Positions 8,122 to 16,886 of a stretch of 64,000 nucleotides of DNA are shown piece by piece. Below the pieces are notes generated by a model, which was given only the letters and a program-made list of their open reading frames with translations, was not told the DNA's origin and did no database searches. The translations under genes and the position numbers were made by a program. Origin of the DNA: Allobaileyella intestinalis. GTDB lineage: Bacteria > Bacillota > Clostridia > Peptostreptococcales > Anaerovoracaceae. The stretch spans positions 186,001 to 250,000 of the forward strand of contig NZ_VUNB01000004.1 of the NCBI RefSeq assembly GCF_009695865.1, in the 5' to 3' direction. Position 1 is the first letter of the stretch, and each line of letters starts with the position of its first letter.

Positions 8122-9744
8122 ATGAATAATTCTGATCAGCGACAACTGACCGTAAGAAGCCTTGTTCTGGGCGTCATCGGATCGGTTATCATCACCATGA
8201 GCTCAATGTATATTGCTTTGAGGCTCAGTTCTTTGCCGTGGCCAATCATCTTCGTGGCTCTGGCTTCTATGTTTTCCCTGAAACTCATGGGGAATACCAA
8301 TCTAAATGAAATTAATGTTACACACACTGCCATGTCAGCCGGCGCCATGGTTTCCGGAGGATTAGCCTTCACCATCCCGGGTATCTGGATAATGATGCCG
8401 GAGGAAAAACCTTCTTTTCCGGTTATTCTTGCAATATCCATGGGCGGTACAATTCTGGGATTGATCTTCACGGTGTTTATCCGCAAATATTTCGTAGAAG
8501 AAAAAAAACTGGAATATCCTATGGGTCAGGCAGCGGCCGACACTCTCCGGGCAGGAGATGAAGGGGGCCAGAAGGCGAAGACTCTCTTTACAGCTCTTGG
8601 AATAACGGGGGCCTTCACCATCTTCCGCGACTGGCTCCACAAAATACCCGCTGCGTGGATGAGCAAAAATGCAGCTGCCTACGGTTCGTCGGCAGGTATA
8701 TGGTTTTCTCCCATGATGATTGGTGTGGGTTTTCTCCTTGGACCTTCCCTTATCTTCATATGGTTTCTGGGAGCAGTTCTGGGTGATTTCGGCATTCTTT
8801 TCCTCGGTGTAAAAGGAGGTTTCCTCACTACGCCAGAAGCCGTTTCTCTCAAGGCTTCTCTGGGCATAGGCATGATGGTGGGATGCGGCCTTGGAATAAT
8901 AATAAAGGGTATTCTTCCGAAGCTTAAAGATATTTTTACCGCCTCATTCTCGGCTCAGGGCGGAAATGACATTGCTCTGAGACCTTCTTTGACAGGAGTA
9001 ATAGTCATCGCCATTGCCGCCATATTCGCAACAGTCTGCAACATGGGCATCGGAGCATCTGTAATCACCATTGTGGGGGCCTGGCTGGCGGTCTCTATGT
9101 CATCGGAAAGTGTTGGTACTACAGGTGTGAATCCAATGGAGATCTTCGGCATGCTGGTTATGCTCTGCGCCCGTGCAATCACCTCCGTGGGATCAGTGGA
9201 ATCATTTTACATAGCTGCAGTGGTAGCTGTGGCTGCAGGCCTGGTAGGCGATGTGATGAATGATTTCAAAGTAGGATACTCTTTCGGCACCAGCCCGAAG
9301 GACCAGTGGATAGCAGAGGCTGTGGGAGGTATGGCCGGTGCAGTGGCAGCTGCGGCTGCACTTATGGCCGTTTATACTGCATATGGCCCTGAAGCCATTG
9401 GCGGTCCTGAGTTTCCAGCAGCACAAGCAGCAGCCGTGGCTTCCATGGTGTCCGGCATATCAAACCTGCCCGCCTTCATAGTTGGCATAGTTGCCGCCAC
9501 CGTACTGTACTGTATGGGACTTCCAGTAATGACTCTGGGACTTGGGGTTTATCTCCCTGCTTACCTGTCACTGACAGCCTCCCTTGGAGGATTAATCAGA
9601 TTCTTTGTGGACAGAAGAGGTAAAAAAGTACCTGAAAGCAAGGCGGTGGAAAAAGGAACTCTCATTGCTTCTGGCTGCCTTGGCGGCGAGGCTGTAGTAG
9701 GCGTTGTTATATCCATAATACTTGCAATTCAGACCATCAGATAA
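8122..9744 (+). CDS. OPT-family oligopeptide transporter
   Basis: A 540-residue polytopic membrane protein of the oligopeptide transporter (OPT) family, secondary carriers for peptides or metal-chelate peptides. Family features seen: RSLVLGVIGSVIITMSSMYI at the N-terminus, NEINVTHTAMSAGAMVSGG, KLEYPMGQAAADTLRAG, and YSFGTSPKDQWIAEAVGG. The reading frame extends to an earlier ATG at 8080, but 8122 is preferred because GGAG sits at proper spacing there and the family block begins soon after. Divergent from the MFS gene and followed by a strong terminator, so monocistronic. Substrate not determined. Confidence 0.92.
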   Translation: MNNSDQRQLTVRSLVLGVIGSVIITMSSMYIALRLSSLPWPIIFVALASMFSLKLMGNTNLNEINVTHTAMSAGAMVSGGLAFTIPGIWIMMPEEKPSFPVILAISMGGTILGLIFTVFIRKYFVEEKKLEYPMGQAAADTLRAGDEGGQKAKTLFTALGITGAFTIFRDWLHKIPAAWMSKNAAAYGSSAGIWFSPMMIGVGFLLGPSLIFIWFLGAVLGDFGILFLGVKGGFLTTPEAVSLKASLGIGMMVGCGLGIIIKGILPKLKDIFTASFSAQGGNDIALRPSLTGVIVIAIAAIFATVCNMGIGASVITIVGAWLAVSMSSESVGTTGVNPMEIFGMLVMLCARAITSVGSVESFYIAAVVAVAAGLVGDVMNDFKVGYSFGTSPKDQWIAEAVGGMAGAVAAAAALMAVYTAYGPEAIGGPEFPAAQAAAVASMVSGISNLPAFIVGIVAATVLYCMGLPVMTLGLGVYLPAYLSLTASLGGLIRFFVDRRGKKVPESKAVEKGTLIASGCLGGEAVVGVVISIILAIQTIR

Positions 9745-9759
9745 AAGAAATTTAATACG

Positions 9760-9812
9760 AAAAACGGCTTCAGAAGGTGCGTATCACACGTATAAATCTG
9801 AAGCCGTTTTTT
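9760..9812 (+). terminator. Intrinsic terminator after the OPT gene
   Basis: Perfect 14-bp stem AAAACGGCTTCAGA (9761-9774) with TCTGAAGCCGTTTT (9797-9810), followed by further T. It is symmetrical enough to act from the other side too. Confidence 0.9.
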
Positions 9813-9818
9813 ATAATA

Positions 9819-9860
9819 TAAAACGCAGAGGAAACGATGCTCTATGCTCAATCCTCTGCG
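9819..9860 (-). terminator. Intrinsic terminator for the 6S RNA transcript
   Basis: Minus-strand 9-bp stem CGCAGAGGA/TCCTCTGCG (9852-9860 with 9824-9832) followed by TTTTATATT. It ends the minus-strand transcript that starts near 10121, giving a primary RNA of about 300 bases. The long loop holds a GAGCAT direct repeat. Confidence 0.85.
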
Positions 9861-9905
9861 CTTTCTGAAGGAAATTCTATGAATGTTTCCTTTATTTCTT
9901 ATTTT

Positions 9906-9941
9906 GTATTATCTATTGTATTATCCCAAATGTATTATCCC
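9906..9941 (-). repeat. Three tandem copies of the 6S RNA 3' closing strand
   Basis: The + strand reads GTATTATCCCAAA at 9932, again at 9918, and a shorter GTATTATC at 9906, a 12- to 14-base period. On the RNA strand each is a GATAATAC block able to pair with the 6S RNA 5' end (AGTATTATTCC). Confidence 0.8.
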
Positions 9942-10121
9942 AAAGTACCGTCAGGGAAAATAATTGACGCCCTATCGAATGATAAGGGTGGGTAACTTCT
10001 CTCCTCAGCCGCTGAAGTCCGTTCGAAGACGGCTTTTCATTAGCAGTCAGTCCTAAGAATCCCGTTTAAGAAGTGTAGGTTCAATTAAAACCCCCCGACG
10101 AATACCCCAGGAATAATACTT
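9932..10121 (-). ncRNA. ssrS: 6S RNA
   Basis: 6S RNA mimics an open promoter and binds SigA RNA polymerase. A gene-free stretch of about 400 bases (9745-10165) carries a near-consensus promoter, a roughly 190-base structured RNA and a terminator. The RNA ends pair (AGTATTATTCC with GGGATAATAC). Next to the closing stem the 5' side reads CTGGGGTATTCGTCGGGGGG and the 3' side CTGACGGTACTTTGGG, which resemble the conserved 6S flanks (AUGUUCG...GCGGG and CGGCAUCUCGG in E. coli). An apical hairpin (AAGCCGT with ACGGACTT) and a hairpin on the 3' arm (CCCTTAT/ATAGGG) fit the family plan. The length is as expected. Assigned by eye; a covariance search would settle it. Confidence 0.72.
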
Positions 10122-10127
10122 TAAGTA

Positions 10128-10156
10128 ATTATAGTTTGTCCAACTGAGATTTGCAA
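10128..10156 (-). promoter_or_regulatory. Promoter of 6S RNA
   Basis: TTGCAA, a 17-bp spacer and a perfect TATAAT on the minus strand, placing the start near 10121. It begins immediately downstream of the yebC stop. Confidence 0.8.
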
Positions 10157-10165
10157 GTTTGGGAA

Positions 10166-10888
10166 CTACTCCTCCTCAGGAAGATCACAGTTAAAAGCAA
10201 CCTTCTGGACATCATCGTTGTCTTCCAGTGTGTCAATCAGTTTTCTGAGAGACTTAACATCCTCGTCAGCAACGGTGGCATCTATTGATGCTACGAACTC
10301 TACTTCAGACTGAACTACTTCGTATCCTGCAGCCTTTACTCCATCAGTTACAGCGCTGAGTTCTGGTGCGTCACAAAGAATCTCAAAGCTGTCATCATCT
10401 GACTTCATGTCTTCTGCCCCAGCATCCAGTGCTGCCATCATCAGCTCATCCTCATCGATGTCATCGGTCTTTTCAACAAGAATGACACCCTTTCTTGAGA
10501 ACATGTATGAAACACAGCCAGGAGTACCAAGATTTCCTCCGTTCTTGTCAAAGGTTGATCTTACGAAGGAAGCTGTTCTGTTCTTGTTATCAGTAAGAGC
10601 TTCAACAATAACTGCCACACCGGAAGGACCATATCCTTCAAATGTCAGCTCTTCATAGGACTCGCCTTCCAGTTCGCCAGTTCCCTTCTTGATAGCCCTT
10701 TCAATGTTTGAACCCGGCATACCAATAGACTTGGCCTTATCAATAGCAGCTCTCAGAGTGAAATTGAATTCCGGATCTCCACCGTTCTTTGCTGCTACAA
10801 TGATCTGCCTTGTATATTTTGTGAACATTGCTGAACGCTTTGCGTCCTGCGCAGACTTTCTGCCTGCAATAGTGCCGTGTCTACCCAC
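10166..10888 (-). CDS. yebC: YebC/PmpR-family (TACO1-like) protein
   Basis: A 240-residue member of the YebC family, known as a DNA-binding regulator in some bacteria and as a translation factor that relieves ribosome stalling in others. The signature N-terminus GRHGTIAGRKSAQDAKRSA is present, with GGDPEFNFTLRAAIDKAKS, NIERAIKKGTGE and YEELTFEGYGPSGVAVIVE. The start is GTG, fixed by AAGGAGG at 6-base spacing. Cytoplasmic. It has its own strong promoter. Confidence 0.95.
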   Translation of the reverse strand: MGRHGTIAGRKSAQDAKRSAMFTKYTRQIIVAAKNGGDPEFNFTLRAAIDKAKSIGMPGSNIERAIKKGTGELEGESYEELTFEGYGPSGVAVIVEALTDNKNRTASFVRSTFDKNGGNLGTPGCVSYMFSRKGVILVEKTDDIDEDELMMAALDAGAEDMKSDDDSFEILCDAPELSAVTDGVKAAGYEVVQSEVEFVASIDATVADEDVKSLRKLIDTLEDNDDVQKVAFNCDLPEEE

Positions 10889-10944
10889 CGGGTACCTCCT
10901 TATATATGTGAAAATAGTATTTAAATTTTTACAAAATCCGATAA

Positions 10945-10973
10945 ATTATACACCCATTGAGAAAATGTATCAA
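10945..10973 (-). promoter_or_regulatory. Promoter of yebC
   Basis: TTGATA (5 of 6), 17-bp spacer and perfect TATAAT on the minus strand, just past the end of the upstream activase-like gene; start expected near 10938, leaving a leader of about 50 bases. Confidence 0.8.
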
Positions 10974-10980
10974 CTGCGGA

Positions 10981-13900
10981 TCATGCTTCTTTTCTGACAT
11001 CTGCCGGAAAATCCAGGTTTTTTTCCTTTTCAAGGTTCTTGAATGCAGTTGCCATCATCATTTTAATCCTGTTCAGCTGATTTACATTGCTGGCACCTGG
11101 ATCGTAATCGATGGCCACGATGTTAGCATCCTTATCGTAGGTTCTCAGAGCCTTTATCATACCCTTTCCAACTACGTGGTTAGGCAGGCAGGCAAAAGGC
11201 TGAAGGCAGAGAATGTTTTTCACACCATGATCGATGAGATCTACCATTTCTCCTGTGAGAAGCCAGCCTTCACCGCACTGGTTTCCAATGGAAATGATCT
11301 TTGACGCGTTGGCGGCTGTATTCTGAATATATTCGTCAGTGTAAAATCTCTTGCTCTTTCTGCATGCTTCCCTTGCGTATTCCCTGAAATACTCGACGAA
11401 TTTAAGGGCAAATCTGTTCCTGCGCATCATTTTCTTGGTTCCTGACAGATTATCGTAATTGTAGATCTTATTGATCATTCCGTATTCAAAGAAGTCTATG
11501 AAAGCTGGTACAACAGCCTCTCCCCCTTCTTCCTCGATGAGATCAACAAGATTGTTGTTGGCATTTGGATGATATTTTACAAGTATTTCTCCAACTACAC
11601 CGATCTTTGGCTTCTCAATATCCTCATAAATCGGAAGGTTGTCATAAGCTTCTACAATGTCATTGATATTTCTCTTGAACTTTCTCAGGTTGTGATCCAG
11701 AACGTTCTCGATGATCCTGTCGTACCAGGAGTTCATTATTTCGTTGGCGCTGCCCTTTACCTTTTCATAAGGTCTGGTCCTGTAAAGGCATTTCATTATC
11801 AAGTCGCCGTAAACTACTGCAAACACCAGGCTCAGTGCCATGCGTACAGTTATCTTGAAACCGGAGTTCTTTTCCAGGCCTGCCATATTAAAGGAAATTA
11901 CAGGCACCTGTTCCATGCCCAGGTCTTTAAGAGCCTTACGCAGGAGAGCCACATAGTTACTTGCTCTGCATCCTCCCCCTGTCTGGGACATGAACACACC
12001 AGTTCTGTCCAGATCATATTCTCCCGATTTAAGGGCAGATATTATCTGTCCCAGAGTTACAATGGTTGGATAACATGCATCATTGTTAATATATCTGAGT
12101 CCTTCTTCGTCAGATTCCTTTGTAACAGGTGGAAGGAGAACTGCGTTATATCCGGCGGCCTGAAGTATTGGGGCAAAATACTGGAAATGTATAGGCGACA
12201 TCTGCGGAATAAGCAGAGTGTAGCCTTCTTTCTTCATTTCTTTAGTAAATTCCACCCTCTTGTATGGCTTGTTAATTCCCTTTGCCTTTGTTCCGTTTTT
12301 CTCCCTTTCCATTAAAGCTGCTTTCAAGGAACGGATTCTTATTCTTGCTGAACCCAGATTTGACCCTTCATCAATCTTAAGCTGGGTGTAAAGCTTGTTG
12401 TTTTCGTCCAGAAGCTCGTTTACCTCGTCAGTAGTTACAGCGTCCAGTCCGCAGCCGAAGGAGAACAGCTGAACCAGCTCAACATCATCTCTCTGGCCTG
12501 CAAATACGGCGGCTCTGTATAGACGGGAATGGAACATCCACTGGTCAAGTACACGGATATCTCTTGCTATCTTAACTCTGTCAGCAATTGAGTCCTCTGT
12601 AAGGACGACCATTCCAAGAGATGTAATAACCGAATCGATTCCGTGGTTTATCTCCGGGTCGATATGGTAAGGTCTGCCTGAGAGGATGATGCCTTTTACG
12701 TGGTTATCATCCATGTATTTGAGAGCCTTGTCTCCTTCTTTTCTCATGGCTTCCTTGAACTGCTGGTAGCTTTCTCTTCCGGCCTTTACAGCCTCTCTAA
12801 GTTCCTCCTTTGATATATTCATATGCAGGAGAGAATAATCCCTGCTGTCATCATCAAAGTTGTAGGTCTTATTGATGTTTTCAAGGGCCTCGTTGTCTAT
12901 CTGCCTTTCACCCCGGAAGAACTTGTACATTTCATCTACAAGCCTGTCGTCACGGTCGAAAGGAAGGAATGGATGGTAGAACTCTACGTTGTTTTCGTAG
13001 AAAAGATCTGCCATGTTCTTGTCGATGACTTCCGGATAAGTAGCTACTATCGGGCAGTTGTAGTGGTTAGCTGCTGTGGGGTCCTCAACTACTTCATACT
13101 GAATGCACGGATAGAAAATCCTCTTGATTCCCTTGTTCACCAGCCACTTGATGTGTCCGTGAACCAGTTTAGCCGGATAACATGCTGTATCGGAGGCAAT
13201 GGTGTCCATTCCCATCTCATACAGCTTCTTGCTTCCCGGAGGGCTGAGGACAATACGGAATCCAAGAGAATTAAAGAATGCATTCCAGAATGGATAGTCT
13301 TCATGCATGTTAAGTACTCTTGGAAGACCGATTTCTCCTCTCCAGGCTTCATCTTCGCTTAGAACCTTCCGTCCGAAAATGAGCTTGTATTTTTCCTTAT
13401 AAAGATTAGGTAGATTGTTTTTCTTAACTTCTTCTCCTGCCCCTCGCTCGCAGCGGTTTCCAGTTACATAGCGGTTTCCGTCAGAAAATGTGGAAATAGT
13501 GAGCATGCAGTTGTTTCCACACTTTCCGCATCTGGAGTTTTCGGTGTGAACGGAGAAGGCTGAAAGCTTTTCTGCACTGAGAAGGTCTGATTTCTCTCCT
13601 TCAGAGTACTCCTCTCTTGCGATGAGGGCAGCACCGAAAGCGCCCATAAGGCCGGATATATCAGGCCTTACAACGTTTTTGCCAAGAACCAGTTCGATAG
13701 ATCTCAGCACTGCATCGTTCAGGAAGGTGCCTCCCTGAACAACTATCTTGTCTCCAGTTTCGTTAGGATTTCTTAACTTGATTACTTTGTAGAGAGCATT
13801 CTTGATTACAGAAAGGGACAGTCCTGCTGAAATGTCCTCAACCGTTGCTCCCTCTTTCTGAGCCTGCTTAACCTTTGAGTTCATGAAAACCGTACATCTG

Positions 13901-15336
13901 GTTCCCAGATCCACAGGTCTTTCAGATCGAAGAGCCGCATGGGCGAATTCCGGAACTTCCATGCCTACAGACTTCGCATAGGTTTCAAGGAATGAACCGC
14001 AGCCTGCGGAACAGGCCTCGTTAAGCATTATGCTGTTAATTGCGCCGTCATTGACCTTCATGCACTTCATATCCTGTCCGCCTATGTCCAGGATAAATGA
14101 AACTCCAGGCAGGAATTCCTCTGCTGCCTTGTAATGGGCCATGGTCTCAATCTCGCCATCATCTATCTGATATGCAGCTTTAATGAGGCCCTCACCGTAG
14201 CCAGTTGCAACAGACCGGCCTATGTATGCTCCCTCTGGAAGCTGAGAGTACAGCTCCTCAAGAATATTTCTAACAACCTTGAGAGGGTTTCCTTCATTGC
14301 TCTGGTAGTGCTGGAAAATAAGTTCCTTCTTGTCGTTGATAACGGCAGCCTTTGTGGTGGTGGAACCTGCGTCGATGCCCAGGAAAACAGGGCCTCTGGC
14401 CTCCTTGATATTTCCTCTTGCAATCTTCGCCTTGCTGTGTCGTTCTTTGAAAGCCTCATATTCCTCTTCATCTTTGAAGAGGGGCTTAATATACTTCGTA
14501 CCTGAAAGGCTGGAGGGATCAGCATTCTTGATGCGCTGAATAAGGGAAGAAATGGTGATCTCATCTTTTTCCTTAGTTGCCAGATATGCTGCACCAATGG
14601 CTACAAAATACTTGGAATTTTCCGGGAAAATTATCTCCTCAGGCTTGAGGTTCAGTGTTTCGATGAAACGTTTCCTCAGCTCTGAAAGATAGGTCAGTGG
14701 GCCTCCGAGAAATGCCACGTGGCCTTTGATTGGATGACCGCAGGCAAGGCCGCTGATTGTCTGATTTGCCACGGCCTGAAAAACAGAAGCAGCAATGTCT
14801 TCCGTCCTTGCACCGTCGTTGATCAGAGGCTGAATATCCGTCTTTGCAAACACACCGCATCTGGATGCGATTGGATAAATGATATTCATTCCTTTTGCAG
14901 CTTCATTCAGACCCTGAGCGTCAGTGTTAAGAAGGACAGCCATCTGGTCGATGAACGCACCTGTACCTCCGGCACAAGTACCGTTCATTCTCTGTTCAAC
15001 AGTTGCCCCATAATAAGTTATCTTGGCGTCCTCACCACCAAGCTCGATTGAAACATCTGTTTCCGGAATAAGTTCTTCTACAGCCCTGCTGCAGGCAATA
15101 ACTTCCTGTTCAAATTTAATGCCAAAGAGATCAGCAAGAGACATGCCTCCTGAACCGGTAATAACGGCCTTCAGACTCAGATCTCCCTCTTTGTCTCTCA
15201 GATCCTCCAGCAGCTCTCCTACCTTTTCAAATACGTTAGACATATGTCTTTCATATCTGGAGTATACGATCTTATTGTTGTCATCAAGAATGATGAGCTT
15301 TACGGTAGTTGAACCAACGTCGATTCCTAACCTCAT
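10981..15336 (-). CDS. 2-hydroxyacyl-CoA dehydratase activase-like giant protein (two ASKHA domains plus DUF2229)
   Basis: A 1451-residue protein of the BadF/BadG/BcrA/BcrD ATPase group. Two ASKHA nucleotide-binding domains sit in tandem: the first begins MRLGIDVGSTTVKLIILDD, with SIELGGEDAKITY and NGTCAGGTGAFIDQMA; the second, from about residue 318, reads FLGIDAGSTTTKAAVI, with FILDIGGQDMKCM and NEACSAGCGSFLE. The Cys in CAGGTG and CSAGCG matches the cluster-binding position of dehydratase activators. A four-Cys stretch, SRCGKCGNNCML, comes near residue 605, followed by the DUF2229 and dehydratase-like C-terminal half (SDTACYPAKLVHGH, MSQTGGGCRASNY, GNQCGEGWLLTGEM). In known relatives such activators hydrolyse ATP to inject an electron into a dehydratase. 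No dehydratase A/B subunits are in the window, so the partner is unknown. Confidence 0.9.
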   Translation of the reverse strand: MRLGIDVGSTTVKLIILDDNNKIVYSRYERHMSNVFEKVGELLEDLRDKEGDLSLKAVITGSGGMSLADLFGIKFEQEVIACSRAVEELIPETDVSIELGGEDAKITYYGATVEQRMNGTCAGGTGAFIDQMAVLLNTDAQGLNEAAKGMNIIYPIASRCGVFAKTDIQPLINDGARTEDIAASVFQAVANQTISGLACGHPIKGHVAFLGGPLTYLSELRKRFIETLNLKPEEIIFPENSKYFVAIGAAYLATKEKDEITISSLIQRIKNADPSSLSGTKYIKPLFKDEEEYEAFKERHSKAKIARGNIKEARGPVFLGIDAGSTTTKAAVINDKKELIFQHYQSNEGNPLKVVRNILEELYSQLPEGAYIGRSVATGYGEGLIKAAYQIDDGEIETMAHYKAAEEFLPGVSFILDIGGQDMKCMKVNDGAINSIMLNEACSAGCGSFLETYAKSVGMEVPEFAHAALRSERPVDLGTRCTVFMNSKVKQAQKEGATVEDISAGLSLSVIKNALYKVIKLRNPNETGDKIVVQGGTFLNDAVLRSIELVLGKNVVRPDISGLMGAFGAALIAREEYSEGEKSDLLSAEKLSAFSVHTENSRCGKCGNNCMLTISTFSDGNRYVTGNRCERGAGEEVKKNNLPNLYKEKYKLIFGRKVLSEDEAWRGEIGLPRVLNMHEDYPFWNAFFNSLGFRIVLSPPGSKKLYEMGMDTIASDTACYPAKLVHGHIKWLVNKGIKRIFYPCIQYEVVEDPTAANHYNCPIVATYPEVIDKNMADLFYENNVEFYHPFLPFDRDDRLVDEMYKFFRGERQIDNEALENINKTYNFDDDSRDYSLLHMNISKEELREAVKAGRESYQQFKEAMRKEGDKALKYMDDNHVKGIILSGRPYHIDPEINHGIDSVITSLGMVVLTEDSIADRVKIARDIRVLDQWMFHSRLYRAAVFAGQRDDVELVQLFSFGCGLDAVTTDEVNELLDENNKLYTQLKIDEGSNLGSARIRIRSLKAALMEREKNGTKAKGINKPYKRVEFTKEMKKEGYTLLIPQMSPIHFQYFAPILQAAGYNAVLLPPVTKESDEEGLRYINNDACYPTIVTLGQIISALKSGEYDLDRTGVFMSQTGGGCRASNYVALLRKALKDLGMEQVPVISFNMAGLEKNSGFKITVRMALSLVFAVVYGDLIMKCLYRTRPYEKVKGSANEIMNSWYDRIIENVLDHNLRKFKRNINDIVEAYDNLPIYEDIEKPKIGVVGEILVKYHPNANNNLVDLIEEEGGEAVVPAFIDFFEYGMINKIYNYDNLSGTKKMMRRNRFALKFVEYFREYAREACRKSKRFYTDEYIQNTAANASKIISIGNQCGEGWLLTGEMVDLIDHGVKNILCLQPFACLPNHVVGKGMIKALRTYDKDANIVAIDYDPGASNVNQLNRIKMMMATAFKNLEKEKNLDFPADVRKEA

Positions 15337-15367
15337 CTAGTTAACCTCTTAAACTTACAAAAATAGA

Positions 15368-15403
15368 CAAAAGATTCGCAGAGAACCAGGTTCCCCACGA
15401 ATC
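15368..15403 (-). terminator. Intrinsic terminator of rnpB
   Basis: Minus-strand stem GATTCG/CGAATC extended by GGGGAAC with GTTCTC, followed by TTTTGTC. It lies about 17 bases after the mature RNase P RNA end and ahead of the activase-like gene. Confidence 0.75.
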
Positions 15404-15419
15404 AGTGTTACAAAAAAAA

Positions 15420-15760
15420 CGGGCAAACCGTAAGCCGGGTTCTGTATTAAACGATCATCCATCTAGTACTGCCATTGCTGACAGTCTCCAGCGACTTACC
15501 TTCTGGGGGCAGCGGGCAACTGCACTACAAACCCATTCTTAGTCTTGCTCCGGATGGGGTTTACACGGCCGTCATGTCTCCATGGCGCCGGTGAGCTCTT
15601 ACCTCACCATTTCAACCTTACCACGGCATTACCCGTTTCGGCGGAATGTTTCTGTTGCACTTTCCCTATAGTTACCTACGCCAGACGTTATCTGGCATCC
15701 TCGCCCTGTGGAGCCCGGACTTTCCTCATGCAAAGTGCACGCGATCGTCTGGTTTACCCG
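15420..15760 (-). ncRNA. rnpB: RNase P RNA (class A)
   Basis: Catalytic RNA of RNase P, which trims tRNA 5' leaders. The minus strand has the invariant GAGGAAAGTCCGGGCTCC near the 5' end, GGTAAGGTTGAAATGGTGAG, GTAAACCCC, and AGAACCCGGCTTA near the 3' end. The termini pair (CGGGTAAACC with GGTTTGCCCG), which fixes the limits at about 341 bases. It has a near-perfect promoter and a terminator. It lies between the housekeeping operon and the activase-like gene. Confidence 0.97.
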
Positions 15761-15767
15761 TTCAGTT

Positions 15768-15795
15768 ATTATAAGTGTAAAATCAGGATTGTCAA
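15768..15795 (-). promoter_or_regulatory. Promoter of rnpB
   Basis: Consensus TTGACA and TATAAT with a 16-bp spacer on the minus strand. The predicted start (near 15761) coincides with the 5' end of the RNase P RNA. The -35 overlaps the stop codon of the upstream membrane-protein gene. Confidence 0.9.
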
Positions 15796-16886
15796 GGGGT
15801 TTGTTTTCCCTGAGTTTCCGGTTTTGTTCCCGAAACATGATTTTTGCGGACTTCTTTTATGTAATTGGCAATAATTAACGCAAACACAGCAAAACCTATG
15901 TATCCCTGCATAGGATAAAGTACTTCTACTATTTTCTTAAAGCCTGTAAGCCCTGCCAGCAAACCTACGGCTGCCCCTCCAATCATAACAGGCAGCTTGG
16001 TTTTTCCCGGTTTGAGCTTCGTGCTGAAACCGTAGAACGTGCTGGAAGCTGTGGAATACACTGCAATATACAGAACTACGGCATAAACATAATTCAGTAC
16101 AGGGGAAATCTTCATGGCGTATCCCAGCATTGGAAGGTCCAGTGAGCTGGCCAGGTTCATATCTGTAAGAATTGCCATCAGAAGAAGCATGGTGAGTCCT
16201 CCGAGAAGAAGGGTGCCCAGCAAGGATCCGGAAAAAGCAGTTTTTCTGTCCTTTGCCCGGATTGCGGTGGCTGCCGCCATGGTAATCATTCCAAGGCAGT
16301 CGTAGGAGAGAAAAACAAATGCTGCAACTACAGGATTAGGGGTTATGACCCCGGGATCATAACCTGAAACAGGACCGCTCTGATCCTGCCCTTTAAGAAT
16401 GACTGCTATGATTGAGAATATAACCACAGCAAAAGTCACAGGAATGACACGCCTGAATACACCCGACACTCTCTGAAAATCCCCGGCTGCTGTAATAACT
16501 GTAAGAACCACCACTATAGTTCCGCCGATAATCTTGTTTATTCCGAACTGATATTCTAGCAGTGACCCTCCTGCAGCAGACATTGCGATTATCATGGAAT
16601 AATACATTATGGCTATGACCCATCCAATAATACTGTCCAGGACAGGGCTGTTAAAGGGATTTACCAGTTCTCCTAATTCCTGGGTGTTCTTGCTGATGGC
16701 GATATAGCTTATCATGTGGCCGAAGATGACAAATCCTGCTGTGGCAAGAATAACTCCTCCGATTCCGGCTTTTCCAAAAACACCGAAAAACTGCCAGGTT
16801 TCCCTTCCTGACGCAAATCCGGCTCCCATGATAACACCGATATACATTACAGCTACCTGAAAAATGTTCAGTCCTTTTCTATCCAT
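15792..16886 (-). CDS. YkvI-like integral membrane protein
   Basis: A 364-residue hydrophobic protein with about ten predicted spans. The N-terminus QVAVMYIGVIMGAGFASGRE is typical of the uncharacterised YkvI family (COG3949), distantly related to Na+-coupled amino acid symporters of the APC/LeuT fold; the broken first helix with GAGFASG is where such carriers bind ion and substrate. Function not known. Its start overlaps the end of trmK by 19 bases, so it is the last gene of the dgt-dnaG-rpoD-trmK operon and is probably translationally coupled. Confidence 0.82.
   Translation of the reverse strand: MDRKGLNIFQVAVMYIGVIMGAGFASGRETWQFFGVFGKAGIGGVILATAGFVIFGHMISYIAISKNTQELGELVNPFNSPVLDSIIGWVIAIMYYSMIIAMSAAGGSLLEYQFGINKIIGGTIVVVLTVITAAGDFQRVSGVFRRVIPVTFAVVIFSIIAVILKGQDQSGPVSGYDPGVITPNPVVAAFVFLSYDCLGMITMAAATAIRAKDRKTAFSGSLLGTLLLGGLTMLLLMAILTDMNLASSLDLPMLGYAMKISPVLNYVYAVVLYIAVYSTASSTFYGFSTKLKPGKTKLPVMIGGAAVGLLAGLTGFKKIVEVLYPMQGYIGFAVFALIIANYIKEVRKNHVSGTKPETQGKQTP

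Noticed and set aside
9932-10121. tmRNA or SRP RNA as alternatives for the RNA here
   Set aside because: No tRNA-like ends or tag reading frame (tmRNA), and no GGAAGCAGCC-type SRP apical loop. Length, ends and flanking motifs fit 6S RNA better.
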